A DNA stretch of 12,130 nt, taken from NCBI GenBank assembly GCA_050050115.1, contig JASFUX010000093.1:1-12130 (forward strand), read 5' to 3'. Under the pieces are notes generated by a model. It had not been told where the DNA came from, searched no databases, and saw only the letters and a program-made list of their open reading frames with translations. The DNA comes from JASFUX01 sp050050115 (lineage in GTDB: Bacteria; Pseudomonadota; Alphaproteobacteria; Caulobacterales; Maricaulaceae). Made by a program: the position numbers and the translations under genes. Positions 6,935 to 12,130 of this stretch are shown here, piece after piece; the first letter of the stretch is position 1, and the number at the start of each line of letters is the position of its first letter.

Positions 6935-7498
6935 GTGCGTATTCGAGGGGTGCTTGTCGTGATCGCGGCGGGCGCGGGATTGTTCGCATGCCGCACGGCG
7001 ACGCTCGAGCTGGCGGCGCCGCCACCCGCTCCGCCTCCGCCGTCAGCGGCCGAGGTCAAATGGCGGGCCTATTTCGAGGACATATCGCAGGGCGCCATTC
7101 TGGTGCGCCTCGACACGCGGCGGCTGTCTTACTGGTCGCCAGAGGGCGACAATTATCGCGAGTTCCCGATCGCCGTCGCCCAGCTGCCCGAATATGAGAT
7201 GCTCGGTATGACCGAGGTCGTTCGCCGCCGGGTCGATCCCGATTGGCGGCCCACGCCGTCGATGCTCGAGCGCAACCCCGGTCTGCCTCGCTATGTTCCG
7301 CCGGGCCCGGACAACCCGATGGGCGAGCATGCGCTCTATCTGGGCTGGACCCACTATGCGATCCACGGCACCAACAACCCCGCCTCGATCGGACGCGCTT
7401 CGACCTCCGGCTGCATCCGGATGTTTCCCGATCACATCGCCTGGCTGTTCGAGCAGGTCGAGATCGGCACGCCCGTGCTCGTCGTTCGCGAGTCCTGA
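6935..7498 (+). CDS. L,D-transpeptidase (YkuD domain), predicted lipoprotein
   Basis: L,D-transpeptidases cut the third-to-fourth residue bond of peptidoglycan stem peptides and join meso-diaminopimelate either to another stem (3-3 cross-link) or to a protein. The product has 187 residues. It starts at GTG 6935, eight bases after AGGGGA (6921-6926). Residues 1-18 are a hydrophobic signal with a lipobox-like LFAC ending at Cys19; the Phe at -2 is unusual. A short Pro/Ala linker follows (about 27-37). The YkuD active site is complete: H144-G145, then S158-G159-C160-I161-R162, with Cys160 the expected nucleophile. No LysM or other peptidoglycan-binding domain is present, so it is a minimal enzyme. 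It lies 153 bp after the barrel gene and 103 bp before the next gene. Whether it makes 3-3 links or attaches proteins cannot be read from the sequence. Confidence 0.9.
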   Translation: MRIRGVLVVIAAGAGLFACRTATLELAAPPPAPPPPSAAEVKWRAYFEDISQGAILVRLDTRRLSYWSPEGDNYREFPIAVAQLPEYEMLGMTEVVRRRVDPDWRPTPSMLERNPGLPRYVPPGPDNPMGEHALYLGWTHYAIHGTNNPASIGRASTSGCIRMFPDHIAWLFEQVEIGTPVLVVRES

Positions 7499-7529
7499 GG
7501 GCGTCCGCGCCGCTTCGTCCAAACACCGC

Positions 7530-7558
7530 CTGACCCGCCCGTCGATCTGAGCTAGATT
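7530..7558 (+). promoter_or_regulatory. Candidate Caulobacter-type promoter for the c-heme lipoprotein gene
   Basis: CTGACCC (7530-7536), 14 bp, then GCTAGATT (7551-7558) matches TTGACGS-N10-14-GCTANAWC at 5 of 7 and 7 of 8 positions. It lies in the gap after the L,D-transpeptidase gene. Initiation a few bases downstream would give a leader of about 35-40 nt containing a small hairpin (CGCCGC 7563-7568 / GCGGCG 7575-7580) before the start at 7602. It suggests this gene has its own transcription start. Confidence 0.45.
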
Positions 7559-7601
7559 GGCGCGCCGCCGTTCTGCGGCGATCGAATTTGCGGGGAACAT
7601 C

Positions 7602-8249
7602 ATGAGCTCGAAAAGCCTGACTTGGGCGGCGGCCGCCGTCGCCACCTTCGCCGTTGCGGCCTGCGCGCCCGAGGCCGAGGAGGCCGGCCAGACGAGCGAG
7701 CCGGCGGAGGTCGAGACGGCCGCCGCGCCTGCGATCGAAGTCGCCGTGACCGAAGCCGACTTCGGCTGCATCCGTGACATGGAGCCGGTGCGCGGCTTTT
7801 ACGTCGCCAACGTGCTCGGCGACCTCGAGGCGACGCTCGCGGTGGCGAACTCGGAGACCGGCGGGACCTATCCGCCCGGCTCTCTCGTTCAGCTCGTGCC
7901 GTCCGAGGCGATGCTCAAGCGCGAGCCGGGCTACAGTCCCGACACGAACGATTGGGAGTTCTTCGAGCTTGTCGTGTCGGACACCGGAACGGCGATCAAC
8001 GTTCGCGGCACGTCCGACGCGGTCAACCGCTTCGGCGGCAATTGCCGCGACTGCCACGTCCAGGCGCAGCCGCAGTGGGATATGATCTGCGAGCAGACCC
8101 ACGGCTGCGCGCCGATCCCGATCACCCCGGTGATGTCGCGCGCGATCCAGAAGACCGACCCGCGCTGCGATCCCGCCGAGCTGACTGAGGAAGAAAGCGC
8201 CGCGCTAGCCGCGTTGATGTCGGCGCTCGGCGACGGCGGGGAGGAGTAG
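7602..8249 (+). CDS. c-heme lipoprotein, cytochrome P460-like
   Basis: The ATG at 7602 follows GGGGAA (7592-7597) and gives 215 residues. Residues 1-20 form a lipoprotein signal with lipobox VAAC (Cys21), then an acidic Glu/Ala/Pro linker to about 50. The body contains YPPGSLVQLVPSEAM, DWEFFELVVS, GTAINVRG and FGGNCRDCH, a set that resembles proteins annotated as cytochrome P460 family. C148-R-D-C151-H152 is a single CxxCH haem c site, so periplasmic haem attachment is expected. Four other cysteines (56, 163, 169, 189), after the lipobox, could form two disulfides. P460 relatives include haem enzymes acting on hydroxylamine and cytochromes c'-beta that bind NO, but no substrate can be assigned. 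A TTG at 7557 would place extra basic residues before the signal and is less likely. Confidence 0.72.
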   Translation: MSSKSLTWAAAAVATFAVAACAPEAEEAGQTSEPAEVETAAAPAIEVAVTEADFGCIRDMEPVRGFYVANVLGDLEATLAVANSETGGTYPPGSLVQLVPSEAMLKREPGYSPDTNDWEFFELVVSDTGTAINVRGTSDAVNRFGGNCRDCHVQAQPQWDMICEQTHGCAPIPITPVMSRAIQKTDPRCDPAELTEEESAALAALMSALGDGGEE

Positions 8250-8257
8250 AGGCGCTT

Positions 8258-8665
8258 TTGGTCAAGCCGAAGAAGCCGCCCAATAAGCCTCAAAAGCCCG
8301 CGAGTCCGGAGATGCGCGCCGCCTTCGCGCCGGTGCGCGAAGTCGCCGAGCGGGCGGGCTGGCCCGGCGTCGAGGAAGGGCTCTGGTACGGCACGCCGTC
8401 GTTGAAGGTGAAGGGCAAGGGCTTTTGCCGCCTCAAGGACATCGACACGCTGGTGGTGCTTTGCCCGCTTGAAGACAAAGAGATGCTGCTCGAAGCTGAG
8501 CCGGAGCTGTTCTACGAGACCGACCACTACAAAGGCTGGCCGGTGCATCTGGTGCGGCTCGCGAAGATTGCGCCCGTTCATCTGCGCGCCCGCCTCGATA
8601 TCGCTTACCGGATGAAGGCGCCCAGGACCCTGCTCAAGGAATACGAGGCGCGCAGCGGGGACTGA
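8258..8665 (+). CDS. MmcQ/YjbR family protein
   Basis: This 135-residue protein of the MmcQ/YjbR family has a small alpha/beta fold related to double-wing DNA-binding proteins; its cellular role is unknown. Family features are GTPSLKVKGKGFCRLKD (about 45-61), TLVVLC, the acidic ELFYETDHYKGWPVHLVRL block (about 85-103), and a C-terminal helix ending in the YRMKAPRTL region. The start is TTG 8258, with AGAGG (8248-8252) and the stronger GGGGAGGAG (8238-8246) upstream; an ATG at 8312 would lose only the Lys/Pro-rich N-terminus, so the start is uncertain. It begins eight bases after the c-heme lipoprotein stop, so the two genes are probably one transcript. Nothing in the sequence links the two functions. 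Confidence 0.82.
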   Translation: MVKPKKPPNKPQKPASPEMRAAFAPVREVAERAGWPGVEEGLWYGTPSLKVKGKGFCRLKDIDTLVVLCPLEDKEMLLEAEPELFYETDHYKGWPVHLVRLAKIAPVHLRARLDIAYRMKAPRTLLKEYEARSGD

Positions 8666-8742
8666 ACGCGTGCTGCGAAGGTCGATGAGCTGGAGCGCTT
8701 CTTTGCCGTCCGCGGGCTGCAGGCGGATTAGGCGCGGGCCCC

Positions 8743-8771
8743 TTGCGTCGTTGCGCCCGGGCCGCTAAACC
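8743..8771 (+). promoter_or_regulatory. Weak candidate promoter for truB
   Basis: TTGCGTC (8743-8749), 14 bp, then GCTAAACC (8764-8771) matches GCTANAWC at 7 of 8 positions, but the -35 part matches only 4 of 7. Initiation just downstream would produce a leader of about 50 nt that begins right before the T-arm-like hairpin. A promoter is expected somewhere here because truB is separated from its usual upstream neighbour rbfA. Confidence 0.3.
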
Positions 8772-8790
8772 CCGCGCCTTCCTTCCGGAC

Positions 8791-8807
8791 CCGGGTTCGA
8801 GCCCCGG
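8791..8807 (+). promoter_or_regulatory. tRNA T-arm mimic in the truB leader
   Basis: CCGGG (8791-8795), loop TTCGAGC (8796-8802), CCCGG (8803-8807) form a five-pair stem with a seven-base loop. It agrees at every position with the tRNA T-arm rule UUCRANY closed by G53-C61. An outer helix TTCC (8783-8786) with GGAA (8809-8812) can stack below it across a small internal loop. No D-arm, anticodon arm or acceptor partner that makes a full tRNA is present upstream. It ends 23 bases before the truB start and 15 before its weak GGA ribosome-binding site (8823-8825). TruB recognises the isolated T stem-loop, so this is a candidate binding or modification site on its own mRNA; that role is inference. 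Confidence 0.5.
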
Positions 8808-8830
8808 CGGAAAAGACGAAACGGAACAGC

Positions 8831-9808
8831 ATGCCCCGCAAGCGCAAGGGCCGCGACATTCATGGCTGGCTCATTCTCGACAAGCCCCAGGGACTGACGT
8901 CGAACGCTGCGCTCGGGCGGGTGAAGCGCCTTCTGCAGCCGAAGAAGGCCGGACACGCCGGTACGCTCGACCCGCTGGCGACGGGGATACTGCCGATCGC
9001 GTTCGGCGAGGCGACCAAGACGGTGGCCTTCGCCATGGCTGGCGCGAAGACCTATCGCTTCGCGATCAAGTGGGGCGAAAGCACCAACACGCTCGACAGC
9101 GAGGGCGAGATCGTCGCGCGTTCGGACGTTCGGCCTGCCGAATCCGAGATTGACGCGGTCCTGGGCGGTTTCATCGGCGAGGTCGAGCAAATCCCGCCTC
9201 AATATTCGGCGATCAAGGTCGACGGCGAGCGCGCCTATGACCTGGCGCGGGCCGGCGAGGTCGTGGAGCTGGAGCCGCGGATCGTGCGGATCGATGCTCT
9301 GAGGCGGGTCGATCCGCCGTCCGAAGCTGGTGAGGACTCCTTAACGGGTCCCGACTTTACTTGGTTTGAGATGGTCTGCGGCCAGGGCGCCTATGTGCGC
9401 GCCGTGGTGCGCGATCTGGCCCAAGCCCTTCATGCCGAAGGACATGTGGCCGCCCTCCGGCGGACCCGCGTGGGCGTGTTTTCTCTCGAAGATGCGATCA
9501 CGCTGGAAGAACTGGAGGATTTAGTCCATAAGGACGCCGCCTTGGGCCGGCTGGCCCCGCTCGAGACCGCGCTGGACGACATCCCGGCGCTGGCCGTGAG
9601 CGGGCAAGACGCCAGCCTTCTAAGGCAAGGACGTGCGATCGTTTTGCTCCCGCAGCAGGCGCAAGAGCTTCGCGAGCGTCGCCGTCCCCGCTTTGTCGGG
9701 GGCGAGGACGTTTCTCGGTTGGCTCTGGCGATGAACGCGGGGTCCGCGATTGCGCTTGGCGACGTGCGCGCCGGCAGGTTCCAGCCGGTCCGCGTCTTTC
9801 AGCACTGA
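8831..9808 (+). CDS. truB: tRNA pseudouridine(55) synthase TruB
   Basis: TruB converts U55 in the T loop of tRNAs to pseudouridine and also acts as a tRNA folding chaperone. The 325-residue product has the family N-terminus GWLILDKPQGLTSNAAL (12-28), the catalytic motif AGHAGTLDPLATG with H42 and catalytic Asp47, KTYRF with the WGESTNTLDSEG segment, the PPQYSAIKVDGERAYDLAR block, and GQGAYVRAVVRDLAQAL in the second half of the catalytic fold. The C-terminal 80 or so residues form the variable PUA-like end. ATG 8831 is the first start after the in-frame stop TAG at 8729-8731; GGA at 8823-8825 is a weak ribosome-binding site. The gene contains a few TTA Leu codons, for example at 9352, uncommon in this GC-rich context. 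rpsO follows after 15 bases. Confidence 0.97.
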   Translation: MPRKRKGRDIHGWLILDKPQGLTSNAALGRVKRLLQPKKAGHAGTLDPLATGILPIAFGEATKTVAFAMAGAKTYRFAIKWGESTNTLDSEGEIVARSDVRPAESEIDAVLGGFIGEVEQIPPQYSAIKVDGERAYDLARAGEVVELEPRIVRIDALRRVDPPSEAGEDSLTGPDFTWFEMVCGQGAYVRAVVRDLAQALHAEGHVAALRRTRVGVFSLEDAITLEELEDLVHKDAALGRLAPLETALDDIPALAVSGQDASLLRQGRAIVLLPQQAQELRERRRPRFVGGEDVSRLALAMNAGSAIALGDVRAGRFQPVRVFQH

Positions 9809-9823
9809 TGGAGTGAACTGACG

Positions 9824-10093
9824 ATGTCGATTACGACGGAACGGAAAACTGAACTCGTGAACGAGTTCTCACGTGGGAAGGGCGACACGGGGTCGCCCGA
9901 AGTGCAGGTGGCGATTCTCTCCGAGAGAATCACAAATCTCACCGAGCACTTCAAAACACACAAAAAGGACAATCACTCGCGCCGAGGCCTTCTGCACATG
10001 GTCTCCCAACGCCGCCGGCTGCTCGACTATCTGAAGTCGCGCGACGAAAGCCGCTACACGGCGTTGATCGGCAAGCTGGGTCTGCGCCGCTAG
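9824..10093 (+). CDS. rpsO: 30S ribosomal protein S15
   Basis: S15 is a primary 16S rRNA-binding protein that organises the central domain of the 30S subunit and takes part in an intersubunit bridge. The 89-residue product is full length and highly conserved: DTGSPEVQ (21-28), LTEHFKTHKKDNHSRRGLL (39-57), then SQRRRLLDYL (61-70) and the end LIGKLGLRR. GGAGTGA (9810-9816) is a good ribosome-binding site seven bases before the ATG. The gene lies 15 bp after truB, so it is almost certainly on the truB transcript. This leaves no separate leader of the kind used for S15 autoregulation in E. coli; any such element would have to lie in truB coding sequence. Confidence 0.98.
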   Translation: MSITTERKTELVNEFSRGKGDTGSPEVQVAILSERITNLTEHFKTHKKDNHSRRGLLHMVSQRRRLLDYLKSRDESRYTALIGKLGLRR

Positions 10094-10110
10094 GCGCAAT
10101 CCCGGGAGAT

Positions 10111-10139
10111 GCGCGGGCGGCCATCCGGGCCGCTTGCGC
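10111..10139 (+). promoter_or_regulatory. 12-bp hairpin in the rpsO-pnp intergenic leader
   Basis: Bases 10111-10122 pair with 10128-10139 around the loop ATCCG: ten Watson-Crick pairs and two G-U wobbles. The structure lies 18 bases after rpsO and 46 before the pnp start, without a U tract behind it. In E. coli the rpsO-pnp gap carries a terminator and the pnp leader carries an RNase III-cleaved stem used for PNPase autocontrol. The position suggests a comparable role, as attenuator, processing stem or decay block for the rpsO 3' end. Confidence 0.55.
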
Positions 10140-10185
10140 GGGAACGATGGGCGCCGAGGCGTCCGGTCCGAGTGAGATGAAAAAT

Positions 10186-12130
10186 ATGTTTCAGATACAC
10201 CAAGAGACGATTGAATGGGGCGGCCGGACGCTGACCCTTGAAACCGGCCGTATGGCCCGTCAGGCGGACGGCGCGGTGCTGGCCACTTACGGCGAAACCA
10301 CGGTCCTCGCGACCGTCGTCGCCGAGAGGACGCCGAAGGAGCATCTCGACTTCTTCCCATTGACCGTGAACTACCAAGAGAAGTTCTACGCCGCCGGCCG
10401 TATTCCCGGCGGCTATTTCAAACGCGAAGGCCGTCCGACCGAAAAGGAGACGCTGACCTCGCGCCTGATCGACCGGCCGATCCGGCCGCTCTTTCCCAAG
10501 GGCTTCAAGCACGACACCCAGATCATCGTGAACGTGCTTTCCCATGATCAAGAAAACGATCCCGACATCGTCGCCATGGTCGCGGTTTCCGCGGCGCTGG
10601 CGATCTCGGGCGTGCCGTTCCTCGGTCCCATCGCCGCCGCGCGCGTGGGCTTCATCGACGGCAAGTACGTTTTGAACCCGCAGCTCGACGAGATGCCGGA
10701 GACCCGGCTCGACCTCGTGGTCGCGGGCACGGCGGACGCCGTGATGATGGTCGAGTCCGAAGCCGACGAGCTGTCCGAAGAGGAAATGCTCGGCGCGGTG
10801 ATGGCCGGCCACAAGGGTTTCCAGCCGGTGATCGACGCGATCCTGAAGCTTGCGGACAAGGCCGCCAAGGAGCCGTGGGACTTCGAGCCGCCCGACTTTT
10901 CGAAGGAGAAGGACGCGGTCAAGAAGCTGGTCGGGGCCGACGTCGAGAAAGCCTATGCGATCTCCGACAAGATGGAGCGTCAGGCCGCCGTCGGCGCCGC
11001 GCGCGACAAGGCCGTCGCCGAGCTCGGTCAGTCCGAGGACAAACCGGACGGCATTCCTCCGACGGTGCTCAAGGACGTCTTCAAGTCGATCGAAGCGGGC
11101 ATCGTCCGCGGCTCGATCATCAAGACCAAGAAGCGCATCGACGGCCGTTCGCTGGATCAGGTTCGCCCGATCGTGTCCGAAGTCGGGGTTCTGCCCCGTG
11201 CTCACGGCTCGGCGCTGTTTACCCGCGGGGAAACCCAAGGGTTGGTGGTCGCTACCTTGGGCACCGGCGACGACGAGCAGTTCGTCGACGCGCTCGACGG
11301 CACCTACAAGCAGAACTTCATGCTGCACTACAACTTCCCGCCGTTCTCGGTCGGGGAGACGGGCCGGGTCGGCTTCACCGGCCGACGCGAGATCGGCCAC
11401 GGCAAGCTCGCCTGGCGCGCCTTGAAGGCCATGATGCCGTCCACGGAGGAGTTTCCATACACGATCCGCATCGTGTCGGAGATTCTCGAATCCAACGGTT
11501 CGTCGTCGATGGCGACGGTCTGCGGCGGTTCGCTGGCGATGATGGACGCGGGCGTTCCGTTGAAGCGGCCGGTCTCGGGCATCGCCATGGGCCTGATCAA
11601 AGACCCGGACGGCGTCGCCGTGCTTTCAGACATCCTCGGCGACGAGGATCACCTCGGCGACATGGACTTCAAGGTGGCCGGGTCCGAAGAGGGCATCACG
11701 TCCCTGCAGATGGACATCAAGATCGCCGGCATCACCGAGGAGATCATGAACACCGCTCTCGAACAGGCCAAGGGCGGCCGTCTGCACATTCTCGAAGAGA
11801 TGGCCAAGGCGCTGACGGAGTCCCGCGGCTCGGTCGGCCAGTATGCGCCGCGCATCGAGACGATCCAGATCAACACGGACAAGATCCGCGAGGTCATCGG
11901 CTCGGGCGGCAAGGTCATCCGCGAGATCGTCGAGGTCTCCGGCGCCAAGGTCGACATCAACGACGACGGGATCATCAAGATCGCGTCGGCTGACGGCAAT
12001 GCGATCGAGACCGCCAAGAAGATGATCATGGAGATCGCCGCGGAGCCCGAGGAGGGCGCCATCTACACCGGCACCGTCGTGAAGGTGATGGACTTCGGCG
12101 CCTTCGTGAACTTCTTCGGCAAGCGCGACG
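10186..12130 (+). CDS. pnp: Polyribonucleotide nucleotidyltransferase (PNPase), 5' part, truncated by window end
   Basis: PNPase degrades RNA 3' to 5' by phosphorolysis and is a core degradosome enzyme. The frame is open to the last base: 648 residues plus one base. It has the first RNase PH core (TIEWGGRTLTLETGRMARQA; the FFPLTVNYQEKFYAAGRIPG block), the all-helical linker (about 240-310), and the second RNase PH core with RAHGSALFTRGETQ and D488HLGDMD494FKVAG, whose Asp residues correspond to the catalytic pair of the E. coli enzyme. A KH domain follows with GSGG at 572-575, then the start of the S1 domain at about 624, cut off by the window end. ATG 10186 gives the family N-terminus MFQI and sits nine bases after GAGTGAG (10170-10176). 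The ATG at 10177 directly abuts that site and is less likely. The 92-bp gap from rpsO contains a hairpin. Confidence 0.97.
   Translation, partial: MFQIHQETIEWGGRTLTLETGRMARQADGAVLATYGETTVLATVVAERTPKEHLDFFPLTVNYQEKFYAAGRIPGGYFKREGRPTEKETLTSRLIDRPIRPLFPKGFKHDTQIIVNVLSHDQENDPDIVAMVAVSAALAISGVPFLGPIAAARVGFIDGKYVLNPQLDEMPETRLDLVVAGTADAVMMVESEADELSEEEMLGAVMAGHKGFQPVIDAILKLADKAAKEPWDFEPPDFSKEKDAVKKLVGADVEKAYAISDKMERQAAVGAARDKAVAELGQSEDKPDGIPPTVLKDVFKSIEAGIVRGSIIKTKKRIDGRSLDQVRPIVSEVGVLPRAHGSALFTRGETQGLVVATLGTGDDEQFVDALDGTYKQNFMLHYNFPPFSVGETGRVGFTGRREIGHGKLAWRALKAMMPSTEEFPYTIRIVSEILESNGSSSMATVCGGSLAMMDAGVPLKRPVSGIAMGLIKDPDGVAVLSDILGDEDHLGDMDFKVAGSEEGITSLQMDIKIAGITEEIMNTALEQAKGGRLHILEEMAKALTESRGSVGQYAPRIETIQINTDKIREVIGSGGKVIREIVEVSGAKVDINDDGIIKIASADGNAIETAKKMIMEIAAEPEEGAIYTGTVVKVMDFGAFVNFFGKRD

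Noticed and set aside
8702..8815. A complete tRNA gene ending in the T-arm-like sequence
   Set aside because: A partial acceptor match (TTTGCCG 8702-8708 with CGGAAAA 8808-8814, one mismatch) exists, but there is no D-arm or anticodon arm, the length of about 114 nt is wrong and there is no CCA end. Only the T-arm itself is convincing.
4833..8830. Mobile element or genomic island with tRNA-type attachment site
   Set aside because: The T-arm-like sequence at one border is not repeated at the other, and no integrase, transposase or terminal inverted repeats were found.
10177..10185. ATG 10177 as the pnp start
   Set aside because: It directly abuts the only ribosome-binding-like sequence (10170-10176), whereas ATG 10186 has normal spacing and yields the usual PNPase N-terminus.
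10090..11400. Antisense open frame opposite pnp
   Set aside because: The + strand here encodes an unmistakable PNPase; the antisense frame is a codon-bias shadow.

Overview
The window is a high-GC alphaproteobacterial chromosome segment. The lineage is probably Caulobacterales/Maricaulales (Hyphomonadaceae-like). This is inferred from the gene order, the alphaproteobacterial IF2 N-terminus, the fused YlxR protein and promoter-like sites of the Caulobacter type (TTGACGS / GCTANAWC). All convincing genes are on the + strand.

Layout. (1) 1-4832 is the conserved transcription/translation cluster: the 3' part of nusA, ylxR (DUF448 plus an L7Ae-like domain), infB and rbfA. nusA and ylxR overlap. 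infB is preceded by a 257-bp leader with a candidate promoter and two perfect hairpins. (2) 4833-8830 is an accessory block placed between rbfA and truB, which are adjacent in many alphaproteobacteria. It holds an exported beta-barrel protein with a 17-unit PPTDE stalk and an Asp/His-rich tail, a lipoprotein-type L,D-transpeptidase, a c-heme lipoprotein resembling cytochrome P460 proteins, and an MmcQ/YjbR protein. (3) 8831-12130 returns to the conserved cluster: truB, rpsO and the 5' part of pnp, which runs off the window.

How the genes fit together. The conserved genes serve transcription elongation (NusA), initiation (IF2), 30S maturation (RbfA, S15), tRNA pseudouridylation (TruB) and RNA decay (PNPase). 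Three of the four accessory genes look like cell-envelope genes. The beta-barrel has a possible mature N-terminus starting Ala-Asp and lies next to an L,D-transpeptidase. That combination suggests, as inference, covalent attachment of the barrel to peptidoglycan.

The most unusual signal is a perfect 17-nt tRNA T-arm mimic (8791-8807) in the leader of truB. TruB is the enzyme that modifies U55 of exactly this structure. No tRNA body surrounds it, so it is a candidate autoregulatory or self-modification element of truB mRNA.
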